From: Pelethousia sp034933245
GTDB taxonomy: Bacteria > Bacillota > Clostridia > Christensenellales > CAG-138
Direction of reading: 5' to 3'
DNA: 52,518 nucleotides
NCBI GenBank assembly: GCA_034933245.1
Contig: JAYFNX010000037.1
Span: forward strand, 1 to 52,518
The position numbers and the translations under genes were made by a program. The notes below the pieces were generated by a model. It ran no database searches. It saw nothing but the letters and a program-made list of their open reading frames with translations, and was not told the DNA's origin. Below are positions 29,825 through 37,787 of this stretch, piece by piece; positions within the stretch are counted from its first letter, which is position 1, and every line of letters starts with the position of its first letter.

Positions 29825-32104
29825 TTGAAGATCGATCCAAAGGTGCAGGAGCTGGTAAACAGCTATGGAAACTGGATGCAGAAAGAGGAGCATGAGAATC
29901 GGCGCGGCGGTACGGGGCGGATGACAAAAGCACTGTATCCCTATACGTCCCTGTTTTCGCCCATTCAATGCAACCGCGTAACCATCAAGAACCGCATGGT
30001 GATGGCGCCCATGGGCAATATCGACATGTGCGAGGAAACGGGCCGCCCCAATGATAAAATGCTGCAATATTTCTTCGCCCGAGCCAAGGGCGGCGTGGGG
30101 TTGATCACCACGGGGCTTATCCCCATCAGCCATGGAATCGATCATTCCGTAACGGAACTGGGAAAGCTGTCCTATTTTCCGCGGATTGACAGGAGCCGTA
30201 CGGTGTTTGCCGGATGGCGGGATCTGGCGCAAGGGTGCCATGCCTATGGCAGCAAGATTTTTGTGCAACTCACGGCGGGATTGGGCCGTGTGGGCAATCC
30301 CCAGTGTCTGATTAACGAGCATAAGTTTCCGGTTTCGGCTTCCTTTAATCCGAATTTCTACATCGCGGAGATTCCCTGCATGCGGCTTTCGGACGGGCGG
30401 CTTAAAAAAATCATCAAAAACGCGGGCCAGGCCGCTGCGGACGCCCAGGTGTGCGGGCTGGACGGCGTGTACCTTCATGGCCATGAAGGGTATTTGCTGG
30501 AGCAGCTCACCAATCCCGCTTTCAACCGGCGGAGCCTTGGCAGGTACGCCAACTGGCAGCAGTTCGGCATCGACCTAGTGGCGGATATCCGCCGGCGGGT
30601 AGGCCCCCATTATCCCATCATGTACCGGATCGATCTGAGCCTGGCCTTGAATGAGACCTATGGCGAGGCGCGGATGAAGGCGGAAAAATCCCTGCGCAAA
30701 TTCACAAATGGAAGAACCATGGCGGATACCCTGGAATACATGGCCAATCTTGTGAAGGCGGGCGTGGATATGTTCGATGTGGACCTGGGTTGTTATGATA
30801 ACTGGTGGCTGCCCCATCCGCCGGAAGGGATGCCCGCCGGATGCTTCCTGGATGTTTCCAAGGTGGCAAAAGACTATTTCCGCGAGAAGGAGATCCTCTC
30901 TAACGCCGGGTTCGAGGTGCCAATTGTGGCCGTGGGTAAGCTGGGCTATCCGGACATTGCGGAACAGTCCCTTCGGGACGGCATGTGCGATATGGTCATG
31001 CTGGGAAGGCCCCTCCTTGCCGATCCGGAATGGTGCAACAAAGCGTTCCGGGGGGATGTGGAGCAGATCCGCCCGTGCATTGGCTGCCAGGAAGGCTGCA
31101 TAAACGAATTCGTAGAAGGCGGCCATCCCCAGTGCGCCGTGAATGCCCGCACCGGTTTTGAAGATGTATTTCCCGCAATTCCACCCCAAACGCTGGAAAA
31201 GAAAAAGATATGCGTGGTGGGCGCAGGCCCTGCCGGCGTCAATTTGGCGCTGACGGCTTGGCGGCGAGGACACACCGTAGAGTTGCTCGAAGCAACGGAC
31301 CAGATCGGCGGCAAGGTGGTTGCGGGATGCGTGCCCAAGATCAAGTTCGATATTGAAAATTATCTCGCTTATCTGCGCAGCACCGTAAAGGAGGCGGATG
31401 GAAAACCGGGCTTTACGTTGCGGCTGAATACGGTGGCCAGCCCGGCTTGGATTCAGGAGCAGGGGTACGATGCGGTGGTGTTTGCCATCGGCACCCAGGC
31501 GGCTACGCCCCGTTTTTCCGGCGCGGAAAACATGCGTACGCTTCAGGCGACGGAACTGCTGTCAAAGCCGGCGCTTTTGGAAGGCGTGAAGAAGGTAACG
31601 GTTATCGGCGGCGGCGTGGTGGGCTGCGAGGTGGCTTACTGGCTGGCTTACGAGAAGAACTGCCAGGTAACGGTGGCGGAGATGCTTCCCTATTTTATGG
31701 ATGGGGCTTGTACCGCCAACCGGGGCTATTTGCTGTATTACCTGGAAAAGGCGGGGGTAAAGCTTTATAACCTGGCCAAGGTCAAGGGATTTGAGGACGG
31801 CAAAGTCAAAATGTGGGTGAGCACCTCCAAGAGCAAACCCGATCCTTACAATGCCTGGCAGCCCATCCTGCCTAAGAATATCGAGAATCCGCTGGCAAAA
31901 AAGCCGGGCCCGGAGGGGCAGGATCTGGAAGTGGAAGCGGATTTGGTGGTGTATGCCATGGGTGGCAGGCCGGATGACGGGCTGTTCTTTGCCGCGCAAA
32001 AGCTCAGGGTTGCGCCGGAGCTTTACAACATCGGGGATAGCTTTTCCAGCGGCCGTGTTTTGGAGGCCACCCGCGCCGCCTACCATCTAGCTTGCAAGAT
32101 TTAA
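29825..32104 (+). CDS. Old Yellow Enzyme / 2,4-dienoyl-CoA-reductase-like flavoprotein
   Basis: A roughly 760-residue iron-sulfur flavoenzyme. The N-terminal TIM barrel (FMN) starts LFSPIQCNRVTIKNRMVMAP; a [4Fe-4S] motif CIGCQEGC with a fourth Cys 11 residues on follows at about residue 420. The C-terminal half binds FAD and NAD(P)H (KICVVGAGPAGVNLAL; VTVIGGGVVGCEVAYWLA). This is the layout of 2,4-dienoyl-CoA reductase, trimethylamine dehydrogenase and bile-acid or enoate reductases. The usual HxxH substrate motif (HGAHGYL) reads HGHEGYL (about 219), so the second His is displaced. The TTG at 29825 is spaced 8 bases from GAGG; a GTG at 29819 is the alternative. It heads an operon with aconitase X, so it may reduce or oxidise an unsaturated product of that enzyme. 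Substrate unknown. Confidence 0.85.
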   Translation: MKIDPKVQELVNSYGNWMQKEEHENRRGGTGRMTKALYPYTSLFSPIQCNRVTIKNRMVMAPMGNIDMCEETGRPNDKMLQYFFARAKGGVGLITTGLIPISHGIDHSVTELGKLSYFPRIDRSRTVFAGWRDLAQGCHAYGSKIFVQLTAGLGRVGNPQCLINEHKFPVSASFNPNFYIAEIPCMRLSDGRLKKIIKNAGQAAADAQVCGLDGVYLHGHEGYLLEQLTNPAFNRRSLGRYANWQQFGIDLVADIRRRVGPHYPIMYRIDLSLALNETYGEARMKAEKSLRKFTNGRTMADTLEYMANLVKAGVDMFDVDLGCYDNWWLPHPPEGMPAGCFLDVSKVAKDYFREKEILSNAGFEVPIVAVGKLGYPDIAEQSLRDGMCDMVMLGRPLLADPEWCNKAFRGDVEQIRPCIGCQEGCINEFVEGGHPQCAVNARTGFEDVFPAIPPQTLEKKKICVVGAGPAGVNLALTAWRRGHTVELLEATDQIGGKVVAGCVPKIKFDIENYLAYLRSTVKEADGKPGFTLRLNTVASPAWIQEQGYDAVVFAIGTQAATPRFSGAENMRTLQATELLSKPALLEGVKKVTVIGGGVVGCEVAYWLAYEKNCQVTVAEMLPYFMDGACTANRGYLLYYLEKAGVKLYNLAKVKGFEDGKVKMWVSTSKSKPDPYNAWQPILPKNIENPLAKKPGPEGQDLEVEADLVVYAMGGRPDDGLFFAAQKLRVAPELYNIGDSFSSGRVLEATRAAYHLACKI

Positions 32105-32127
32105 CCTGGCCGGGAGGAGGGAATGGA

Positions 32128-33411
32128 ATGGAAACAAACATGACGCTTACCCCGGAACAGCAGGCCCTGCTTTCCGGAGAAAAGGGCGAGGCAATGGCCA
32201 AAGTGATGAAGACGCTGGTCATTTACGGCGAAACCTTTGGGGCTGCAAAAATGGTGCCCGTTACCAGCCAATATGGACATCTTGTTACCAGCTTTGGCCT
32301 GGGCGTAATGAAACCCATTTATGAACTGATGAACCAACTCATTGAGGCAGGGGCATTGGCCGGGCAAAAGTTCTCCGTAGACCCAAGGCCGTTGGATAAA
32401 AATGTGCCCAGCAACGCCCTGCAGAACTTGCTTTTTAAGTTTATGTACAGCGCGCAGGAGAGCTATGAAGGCCAGCTTAAGCAGCTGGGCCTGTTGCAGG
32501 ACGATGCGTTTACCTGCACGTGCTACCTGCCTGAAATCGGCAATACCCCAAAGAAAGGGGAAGTGCTGAGCTGGGCGGAATCCAGCGCCGTGGTCTATGC
32601 GAATAGCGTGCTGGGCGCCCGCTGCAACCGCAACAGCGGAATCATCGAGCTTTTTGGCTCCATTGCGGGGTGCGTGCCCTACTTTGGCCTTCTCACGGAT
32701 GCAGGCAGGAAAGCAACGTGGATTGTGGATGTCAAAACCACGAAAACGCCGGAGGCTCAGGTTTTAGGAAGCGCCATCGGCATGAAGGTGATGGAGGATG
32801 TGCCGTATATTCGGGGCCTATGCCGGTTCATCGGCACGGAACTTACCGAAAACGCCTGCTCCTATCTCAAGGACATGGGTGCGGCAACGGCCTCCAATGG
32901 AGCGGTGGGCCTTTATCATGTGGAAGGGCTTACCCCGGAGGCCGTGGAACAGGGGGAGAGCCTCCTTGCGCCGGATGCCAAAGTCTATGTGATAGACGAT
33001 GCGGAGATTAAACGGGTTATGGACGGCTATCCGCTCATCTGGAAGGATAAAAACGCGAAGCCCAAGCTGGCCTTTATCGGCTGCCCCCATCTCTCCTTTG
33101 CCCAGCTTGTGGAATGGACGGAAAAACTCGAGGCGGGGCTTAGGACCGCTGGGAGGGAAAAGGTGGCTATTCCCACGGTGTTCACCAGTGCACCGGCCGT
33201 TCAAAAGGAATTCCAGAAAACGGAGTATTACGCGCGCCTGCAAAAGTTGGGCGTGGTGCTCTCCTATATCTGTCCGCTCATGTATATGAACAACCCCCTG
33301 TGCGGCAAGCAGCCAGTGATTACCAATTCCAACAAGCTGCGCACGTATACTTCCGCCAAGTATATGACCAACGACGACATTTTGGAAGCCATTACGAAAG
33401 GGGGTAAATGA
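32128..33411 (+). CDS. Aconitase X, large (catalytic) subunit
   Basis: A 427-residue protein of the AcnX/DUF521 family. Typical blocks are TLVIYGETFGAAKMVPVTS, the metal-site cysteine region TCTCYLPEIGNTP, SAVVYANSVLGARCNRNSG and the end segment ICPLMYMNNPL. AcnX proteins are (de)hydratases of the aconitase superfamily; known activities are cis-3-hydroxy-L-proline dehydratase in bacteria and mevalonate-5-phosphate dehydratase in archaea. The ATG at 32128 follows GGAGGAGGG. The small subunit is a separate gene directly downstream. No proline- or mevalonate-pathway gene lies nearby, so the substrate is open. Confidence 0.9.
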   Translation: METNMTLTPEQQALLSGEKGEAMAKVMKTLVIYGETFGAAKMVPVTSQYGHLVTSFGLGVMKPIYELMNQLIEAGALAGQKFSVDPRPLDKNVPSNALQNLLFKFMYSAQESYEGQLKQLGLLQDDAFTCTCYLPEIGNTPKKGEVLSWAESSAVVYANSVLGARCNRNSGIIELFGSIAGCVPYFGLLTDAGRKATWIVDVKTTKTPEAQVLGSAIGMKVMEDVPYIRGLCRFIGTELTENACSYLKDMGAATASNGAVGLYHVEGLTPEAVEQGESLLAPDAKVYVIDDAEIKRVMDGYPLIWKDKNAKPKLAFIGCPHLSFAQLVEWTEKLEAGLRTAGREKVAIPTVFTSAPAVQKEFQKTEYYARLQKLGVVLSYICPLMYMNNPLCGKQPVITNSNKLRTYTSAKYMTNDDILEAITKGGK

Positions 33412-33412
33412 T

Positions 33413-33853
33413 ATGCGCCAATTTAAAGGCCGGCCGGTTATCCCCGGAAGTGCGAAGGCACCGGCATTGGTTTCCCGCGAGGGCTTCAACACCTTGGCCA
33501 GCTATCAAAAAAGCCTCATGTTCGGAGACAAAAAGGGCGTTTGTTCGGATCAGAACAACCCGGATATCTTTGGCAAGCCCATGGCGGGCACAGCGCTGTG
33601 CCTGCCCCAGACCATTGGCTCTACAACGGGCGGTATGGTGCTTTATACGGCGGCGGCCTTGGGACGGCAGCCCGCTTGCCTGCTCTTTGCCAAGCCCATC
33701 GATTCCCTGGCGGCTGCCGGGGCTATCCTGGCGGATGTTTGGACCGATTGCTCCATGCCCACGGTGGATGGCCTTGGGGACGAGTTCCTCGCTTTTGTGC
33801 AATCCGGCATGACGATTACCGTAGAACCTGACGGCACGGTAACGGTGGAATAA
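33413..33853 (+). CDS. Aconitase X, small (swivel) subunit
   Basis: A 146-residue protein of the DUF126 type, the swivelling domain that pairs with the AcnX large subunit. It starts like GRPVIPGSAKAPALVSREGF and carries the conserved LPQTIGSTTGGMVLYTAA stretch with the catalytic Ser of aconitase superfamily small domains. It starts two bases after the large subunit stops, with GGGGGT upstream. In many bacteria both parts are fused; here they are split, as in archaea. Confidence 0.9.
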   Translation: MRQFKGRPVIPGSAKAPALVSREGFNTLASYQKSLMFGDKKGVCSDQNNPDIFGKPMAGTALCLPQTIGSTTGGMVLYTAAALGRQPACLLFAKPIDSLAAAGAILADVWTDCSMPTVDGLGDEFLAFVQSGMTITVEPDGTVTVE

Positions 33854-33872
33854 CCCATCTTTGCAGCAAAAA

Positions 33873-33907
33873 TAAAGGGCCTTTGGCATATGCCGAAGGC
33901 CCTTTAT
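33873..33907. terminator. Bidirectional terminator after the aconitase X operon
   Basis: AAAGGGCCTTTGGC and GCCGAAGGCCCTTT form a long stem with a small loop. It separates convergent genes. Confidence 0.85.
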
Positions 33908-33918
33908 AGATTCGGTAC

Positions 33919-34836
33919 TTATCCCACCAGCTCACCGACCATGTCCGCATAGGTTTTTGTTAGGGAGAGCTGGGTATATTTGAGCTGGGAAGAAAAGACG
34001 GTATGGGTGGATGCCGTGCTCTGAACCAGGGTGGTAAGTTCGGTGGAAAAATGGTCTTTACAGGCCACCAGCCGGGCAATGGCCTCGGCGCTCTCCGCAT
34101 AGGCGGAAAGCCCCGCCATGTTCTGCTCTAAGGTAGATTGGATAGCCCGCACGGCCGCTTGCCCTTCGGTAACGGTTTGCGCATCCCTGTCAAAAGCGAT
34201 AGCCGCTTCCGTGAGGGCCGCCTGTACATCGCTTAAGGCCGAAAACCCAGCTTCTACTTCGCTAAGCTGGGCCTGTTCGGCGCTCACCCGGAAGGTGGCG
34301 CCCGGCACGCTGATTTTATGCACCGTGCAGTCCATTCCCTCGTTTACCAACCGGTCCTTCACTTCCTTGGCCTCCGCTTCCTGGGCATATCCGGCTGCCA
34401 GCACCCTATAGCGGTCTCCATCCTGCAGCACATAGCCGCCTGCCCCTTGGCCCTGAAGGGCCTGTGCCTGCTTTTCCGCGTTGTCCTGAGAGGAGAATAC
34501 GCCCATCTGCAGCGCATAGCAATCCAAGGCCGGCAGGGCGATATTCGCGCTCACGGAGCTTCCATCCGTGCTTAAGCTCACCTGCTGCACATCTTCCACA
34601 GGGGTATCTTCAATGGGCGCTTCCTTTCCGGTATAAGATGCCAACGCCTCAAAGGCAGGCGCCATAACATGCTCGGCCAGCCAGGTTCCCGCAGCGCTGG
34701 CTGAAACCAGGTACACAATGGCGGCTATCATCAGCAGGACGATCATAGCCCGTCCCGCTCCCGAACTGGCGTCAGACCCCATCCGGCTCTTACTCGTTCG
34801 ATAGGCTTTGCGCCTTCTGCGCCTCCCGTATTCCAT
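33919..34836 (-). CDS. SPOR-domain membrane protein
   Basis: A 305-residue protein. A basic N-terminus (RRRRRKAYR) precedes one membrane helix (about residues 30-50). A SPOR domain follows at about 105-180, with YALQMGVFSSQDNAEKQAQAL and YRVLAAGYAQEAEAKEVKDR. The rest is helical. SPOR domains bind denuded glycan strands at division septa or, in sporulating cells, at the engulfment septum. The gene lies alone between rnpB and the aconitase X operon. A role in division or sporulation is inferred from the domain only. Confidence 0.8.
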   Translation of the reverse strand: MEYGRRRRRKAYRTSKSRMGSDASSGAGRAMIVLLMIAAIVYLVSASAAGTWLAEHVMAPAFEALASYTGKEAPIEDTPVEDVQQVSLSTDGSSVSANIALPALDCYALQMGVFSSQDNAEKQAQALQGQGAGGYVLQDGDRYRVLAAGYAQEAEAKEVKDRLVNEGMDCTVHKISVPGATFRVSAEQAQLSEVEAGFSALSDVQAALTEAAIAFDRDAQTVTEGQAAVRAIQSTLEQNMAGLSAYAESAEAIARLVACKDHFSTELTTLVQSTASTHTVFSSQLKYTQLSLTKTYADMVGELVG

Positions 34837-34928
34837 CGATTTGCCCCCCGCTTCCTATCCATAGGTTTTGTTGGTATATGCATATTCGCCCCAGGGCCTG
34901 TACAGAACCGCAAAACCCGCATATTATG

Positions 34929-34957
34929 AAAAGCGGCTTCGTTGTGAAGCCGCTTTT
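34929..34957 (-). terminator. Terminator of rnpB
   Basis: AAAAGCGGCTTC and GAAGCCGCTTTT form a perfect stem directly after the RNase P RNA. Confidence 0.8.
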
Positions 34958-34967
34958 GCGTAAAAGA

Positions 34968-35327
34968 GTGGTGAGCAAGCCGTAAGCCGAGTTCTGTCCA
35001 GGCGCTTTCGCGCCCTGGGTGACCATCTATCTAGGCCCTTTGTTGCCGAAGGGCTCAAGCGATTATCAAGAGCGTGACGGGCCGCCATTCAATGCTCTCA
35101 TTCCAATCTTGCACCGGGTGGGGTTTACAGGGCGGCAAAGTCGCCATTGCCGCCGGTGAGCTCTTACCTCGCCTTTCCATCCTTACCGGGCCGAAACCCG
35201 GCGGTATATCTCTGTTGCACTTTCCCTGGAGTCGCCTCCGCCGGACGTTATCCGGCACCCTTGCCCTATGGAGCTCGGACTTTCCTCATACGGTCAAAGC
35301 CGCATGCGGTCACCTGTCTTACTCACC
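34968..35327 (-). ncRNA. rnpB: RNase P RNA component
   Basis: On the minus strand the conserved core elements appear in order: GAGGAAAGTCCGAGCTCC near the 5' end, GCAACAGAGAT, GGTAAGGATGGAAAGGCG, the AGATAGATGGTCACC block and CAGAACTCGGCTTAC at the 3' end. The ends pair as P1 (GGTGAGTAAG with CTTGCTCACC). The layout is that of bacterial type A RNase P RNA, the ribozyme that removes 5' leaders from pre-tRNA. A promoter 7 bases upstream and a terminator downstream support the ends. Confidence 0.95.
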
Positions 35328-35333
35328 ATTGGT

Positions 35334-35362
35334 ATGATAACGCGGTTAGACCGCGTTTACAA
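35334..35362 (-). promoter_or_regulatory. rnpB promoter
   Basis: TTGTAA and TATCAT on the minus strand are 17 bases apart, ending 7 bases before the RNA. The spacer holds the inverted repeat AACGCGG/CCGCGTT, which may be the remnant terminator of the upstream gene or a binding site. Confidence 0.6.
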
Positions 35363-35368
35363 CAAAAT

Positions 35369-36097
35369 TTATTTTCCTGCCGAGGGGGAATATAGGATAC
35401 GGCCGCAATTTTCACATTCCACCAGGCCGTCCCCTGCGGTTACCTTGCGTACAACCACCATGGGCAGGCTCATGCGGCAGCCGCTGCACTGCTCCTGCTC
35501 CACCATAGCCATGGGAACGGCATGGTGGCTTTTAACGGCGGCATAGCGCTTCAGAAGAACGGGATCCACCGTTGCCTTCCGCTTTTCAATAACCGCCTTG
35601 GCTGCATCCAGCTCGGGCTGGGCGGTGGCAATTTCCGCTTCACAGGCGGCGCGGGCCGTATCGTATTCCTTTTTTGCCTTGGAAGCCTTGGCGAAGGTGT
35701 CTTTATAATCTTTGGTGGCCTTCTCGATCCAGGTGATGGTATCGTAGATATCCCGGCGGGCGCTCGTAAGCTGATCCATCAGGCTTTCTAAGGATTTGCG
35801 GGATTCGGTCATTTCCGCGGCGGTGCATTCCGCATCGTTTTCCATAGCCGCAAATTCCGATAATTCCAACTCATATTTATGTTCTAACTCGCTAAACTGG
35901 GAAGCAAGCCGGTTAAGCGCTGCCCTACGGGTATCCATTTGCTTCTGAATGCCTCCAATTTGCGACTGCTGTTCGCTTAAAAAGCCATGAAGCTTGTTTA
36001 GCTTTTGCCGGGTGGGCGTGGAGCGAAGCTTGCTTTCCAACGCATCCAGCGCAAGTTCCGCCTGCTGATATTCCCAAAGTGCGTCCAGTTTGCCCAT
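35369..36097 (-). CDS. Coiled-coil protein with C4 zinc ribbon
   Basis: A 242-residue protein of the zf-RING_7/DUF164 type. Residues of about 5-180 are a long charged coiled coil, and the C-terminus is a zinc ribbon with CSGCRMSLP and CENCGRILY. It is widespread and usually sits next to nif3, as here, with unknown function in nucleic acid or ribosome handling. The ATG at 36097 has GGAGGTGG upstream, whereas the earlier ATG is itself part of the Shine-Dalgarno. It is the third gene of the trmK-nif3 operon, directly before rnpB. Confidence 0.85.
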   Translation of the reverse strand: MGKLDALWEYQQAELALDALESKLRSTPTRQKLNKLHGFLSEQQSQIGGIQKQMDTRRAALNRLASQFSELEHKYELELSEFAAMENDAECTAAEMTESRKSLESLMDQLTSARRDIYDTITWIEKATKDYKDTFAKASKAKKEYDTARAACEAEIATAQPELDAAKAVIEKRKATVDPVLLKRYAAVKSHHAVPMAMVEQEQCSGCRMSLPMVVVRKVTAGDGLVECENCGRILYSPSAGK

Positions 36098-36141
36098 GTA
36101 TGCCACCTCCATTTATATTCTGCCTGCGTTCCCGGGCCGGC

Positions 36142-36903
36142 CTATAGGCCCCGCAGGCACGCCGTTTCAAAACAAGTCAACCTATATTGTACATCATCCG
36201 TCAATCCCTGTAAACACTCCATAAGAGGCCGTAATACCACGCGCTCCGTCTCATAATGCCCGGCTTCAATAACGGCCAAGCCTAAACCATTGGCCTCCAA
36301 AGCCTGATGGTGCTTAATTTCCCCGGTAACCAGGGCTTGTGCGCCCGCCGCTTTTGAGGCGTAAATCGCATCCCCGCCTGCGCCGCCTAAAACGGCAACG
36401 GAGGTGAGAGGCATATCCCATGCGCCGGCCACCCGCACGGTAGCGGAGAGCACCCTTTGCGCATGCATGGCAAAATCCCGCAGCGAACAGGAAGGAATCA
36501 GGCCGAAGCGCCCCATATGATCCGGAGGAAGGGGCTTAGAATCGGTTATACCCAAAACGGCGCAAAGGCAATCGTTAACGCCGCCCTCCGCGATGTCCAG
36601 GTTGGTATGGGCGGCAAAAAGGCCGATGCCGTGCCGCAAGAGCAGCCACGGGGCGGCGGTGGCGGGTGCATCCGGCAAAATGGCCTTCACGCCGCCGAAA
36701 AATATGGGGTGGTGGGTAACCACAAGATCCGCGCCCCAGTCTATAGCTTCTTTAGCCGTGGATATAGAGCAATCCAACGCGAGGAGCACCTTGCGGATCT
36801 CGTGGGATTCCGGGCCGATGAGAAGCCCCGGATTGTCAAAATCCAAGGCCAGGGCTCGGGGCGCCAAGGTTTCCATACGGATCAAAAATTCTTCGAGCTT
36901 CAT
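36142..36903 (-). CDS. Nif3-like dinuclear metal centre protein
   Basis: A 253-residue member of the Nif3/DUF34 family. Metal ligands are visible in VVTHHPIFF, HTNLDIAEGGVND and GEIKHHQALEA plus AGHYETER. These proteins form hexameric rings with two metal ions per subunit; GTP cyclohydrolase-like activity has been proposed, but the physiological role is unsettled. The start overlaps the end of trmK by 4 bases, a coupling typical for this pair. Confidence 0.92.
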   Translation of the reverse strand: MKLEEFLIRMETLAPRALALDFDNPGLLIGPESHEIRKVLLALDCSISTAKEAIDWGADLVVTHHPIFFGGVKAILPDAPATAAPWLLLRHGIGLFAAHTNLDIAEGGVNDCLCAVLGITDSKPLPPDHMGRFGLIPSCSLRDFAMHAQRVLSATVRVAGAWDMPLTSVAVLGGAGGDAIYASKAAGAQALVTGEIKHHQALEANGLGLAVIEAGHYETERVVLRPLMECLQGLTDDVQYRLTCFETACLRGL

Positions 36904-37604
36904 ACATGATCCTCCAACATTGCGATGATGGTATCCAATGCGCCCAGCGCTTGGAGCAACAAGGTCGGTTCAAAGCCGCCCTGCCGGGCACGCGCAAGAC
37001 GCTTTTCGTGGCCCGCCTTGTATTTTCGGGCCAAAGGGAGCAGCAGCGAATCGCCTTTTTCATAAGCCACGGGTCCCAGCTCCAGATAATCTTTGGGCCA
37101 ACCCGCAGGCAGGGGGCGAGGCCGGCCGCTTTTCGCGCAGATGAATTGGTAGTAACGGCCACTGTCCAGCACAATGGCTTCCTCTAGAATGCAATAGGCG
37201 TTCTCATAAAGAAAACGGCGGAGTTCAGCCGCATTTCCCTGGGGCTGCAGCACAATGCGCTCTGCCGCACGCGCCGTTTTTTCCCCTTCCCGCAAGAGGC
37301 GAACCATAAGTAACCCGCCCATGCCCGCCATGATTATGGCATCGGCCTCCCGGGGAGAAACGGTAGAGAGGCCATCGCCTACCCGAAAATCCATTTGCTG
37401 GGCCACTTGGCAGTGCAGGGCCAAAGCTTCGGCTTTTTTTAAAGACTGGCCGCTCACATCCGAGGCAATAACTCTTTGCGCAACGCCCCGTTGCAAAAGG
37501 GCTACGGCCAGGCGGCCATGGTCGCTGCCGATATCCGCCACAACGGCGCTGGCGCCCAGCATGTCCGCCGCCTGGGCCAGGCGGGGACGCAGATGCACAT
37601 GCAT
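36900..37604 (-). CDS. trmK: tRNA (adenine(22)-N1)-methyltransferase
   Basis: A 234-residue SAM-dependent methyltransferase. VVADIGSDHGRLAVALL is the SAM-binding motif I, and ADAIIMAGMGG holds the catalytic-site region typical of TrmK. It methylates N1 of A22 in Ser and Tyr tRNAs of Gram-positive bacteria. The ATG at 37604 has AGGAGG upstream, so the longer open frame is rejected. It leads the trmK-nif3-zinc ribbon operon. Confidence 0.92.
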   Translation of the reverse strand: MHVHLRPRLAQAADMLGASAVVADIGSDHGRLAVALLQRGVAQRVIASDVSGQSLKKAEALALHCQVAQQMDFRVGDGLSTVSPREADAIIMAGMGGLLMVRLLREGEKTARAAERIVLQPQGNAAELRRFLYENAYCILEEAIVLDSGRYYQFICAKSGRPRPLPAGWPKDYLELGPVAYEKGDSLLLPLARKYKAGHEKRLARARQGGFEPTLLLQALGALDTIIAMLEDHV

Positions 37605-37632
37605 AGTTCCTCCTGAAATTGGTCTCTTTTCT

Positions 37633-37661
37633 ATTTTATAGGATAGAACGACGTTTTGCAA
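37633..37661 (-). promoter_or_regulatory. Promoter of the trmK operon
   Basis: TTGCAA and TAAAAT on the minus strand are spaced 17 bases apart, about 30 bases before the trmK start. On the plus strand a perfect TATAAT at 37721 may serve the divergent glycosidase gene, without a clear -35. Confidence 0.6.
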
Positions 37662-37787
37662 AGCTTTGTCCTTTTTTATAGGTCTGATAGAAACATCTAT
37701 ATTTTTTTCCTTTCCTATACTATAATTTTTAGTAAGAACACCTCTCTGCTTCATGTTGGCAGCTAAGCAAAATCACTGCCGGAGGAT

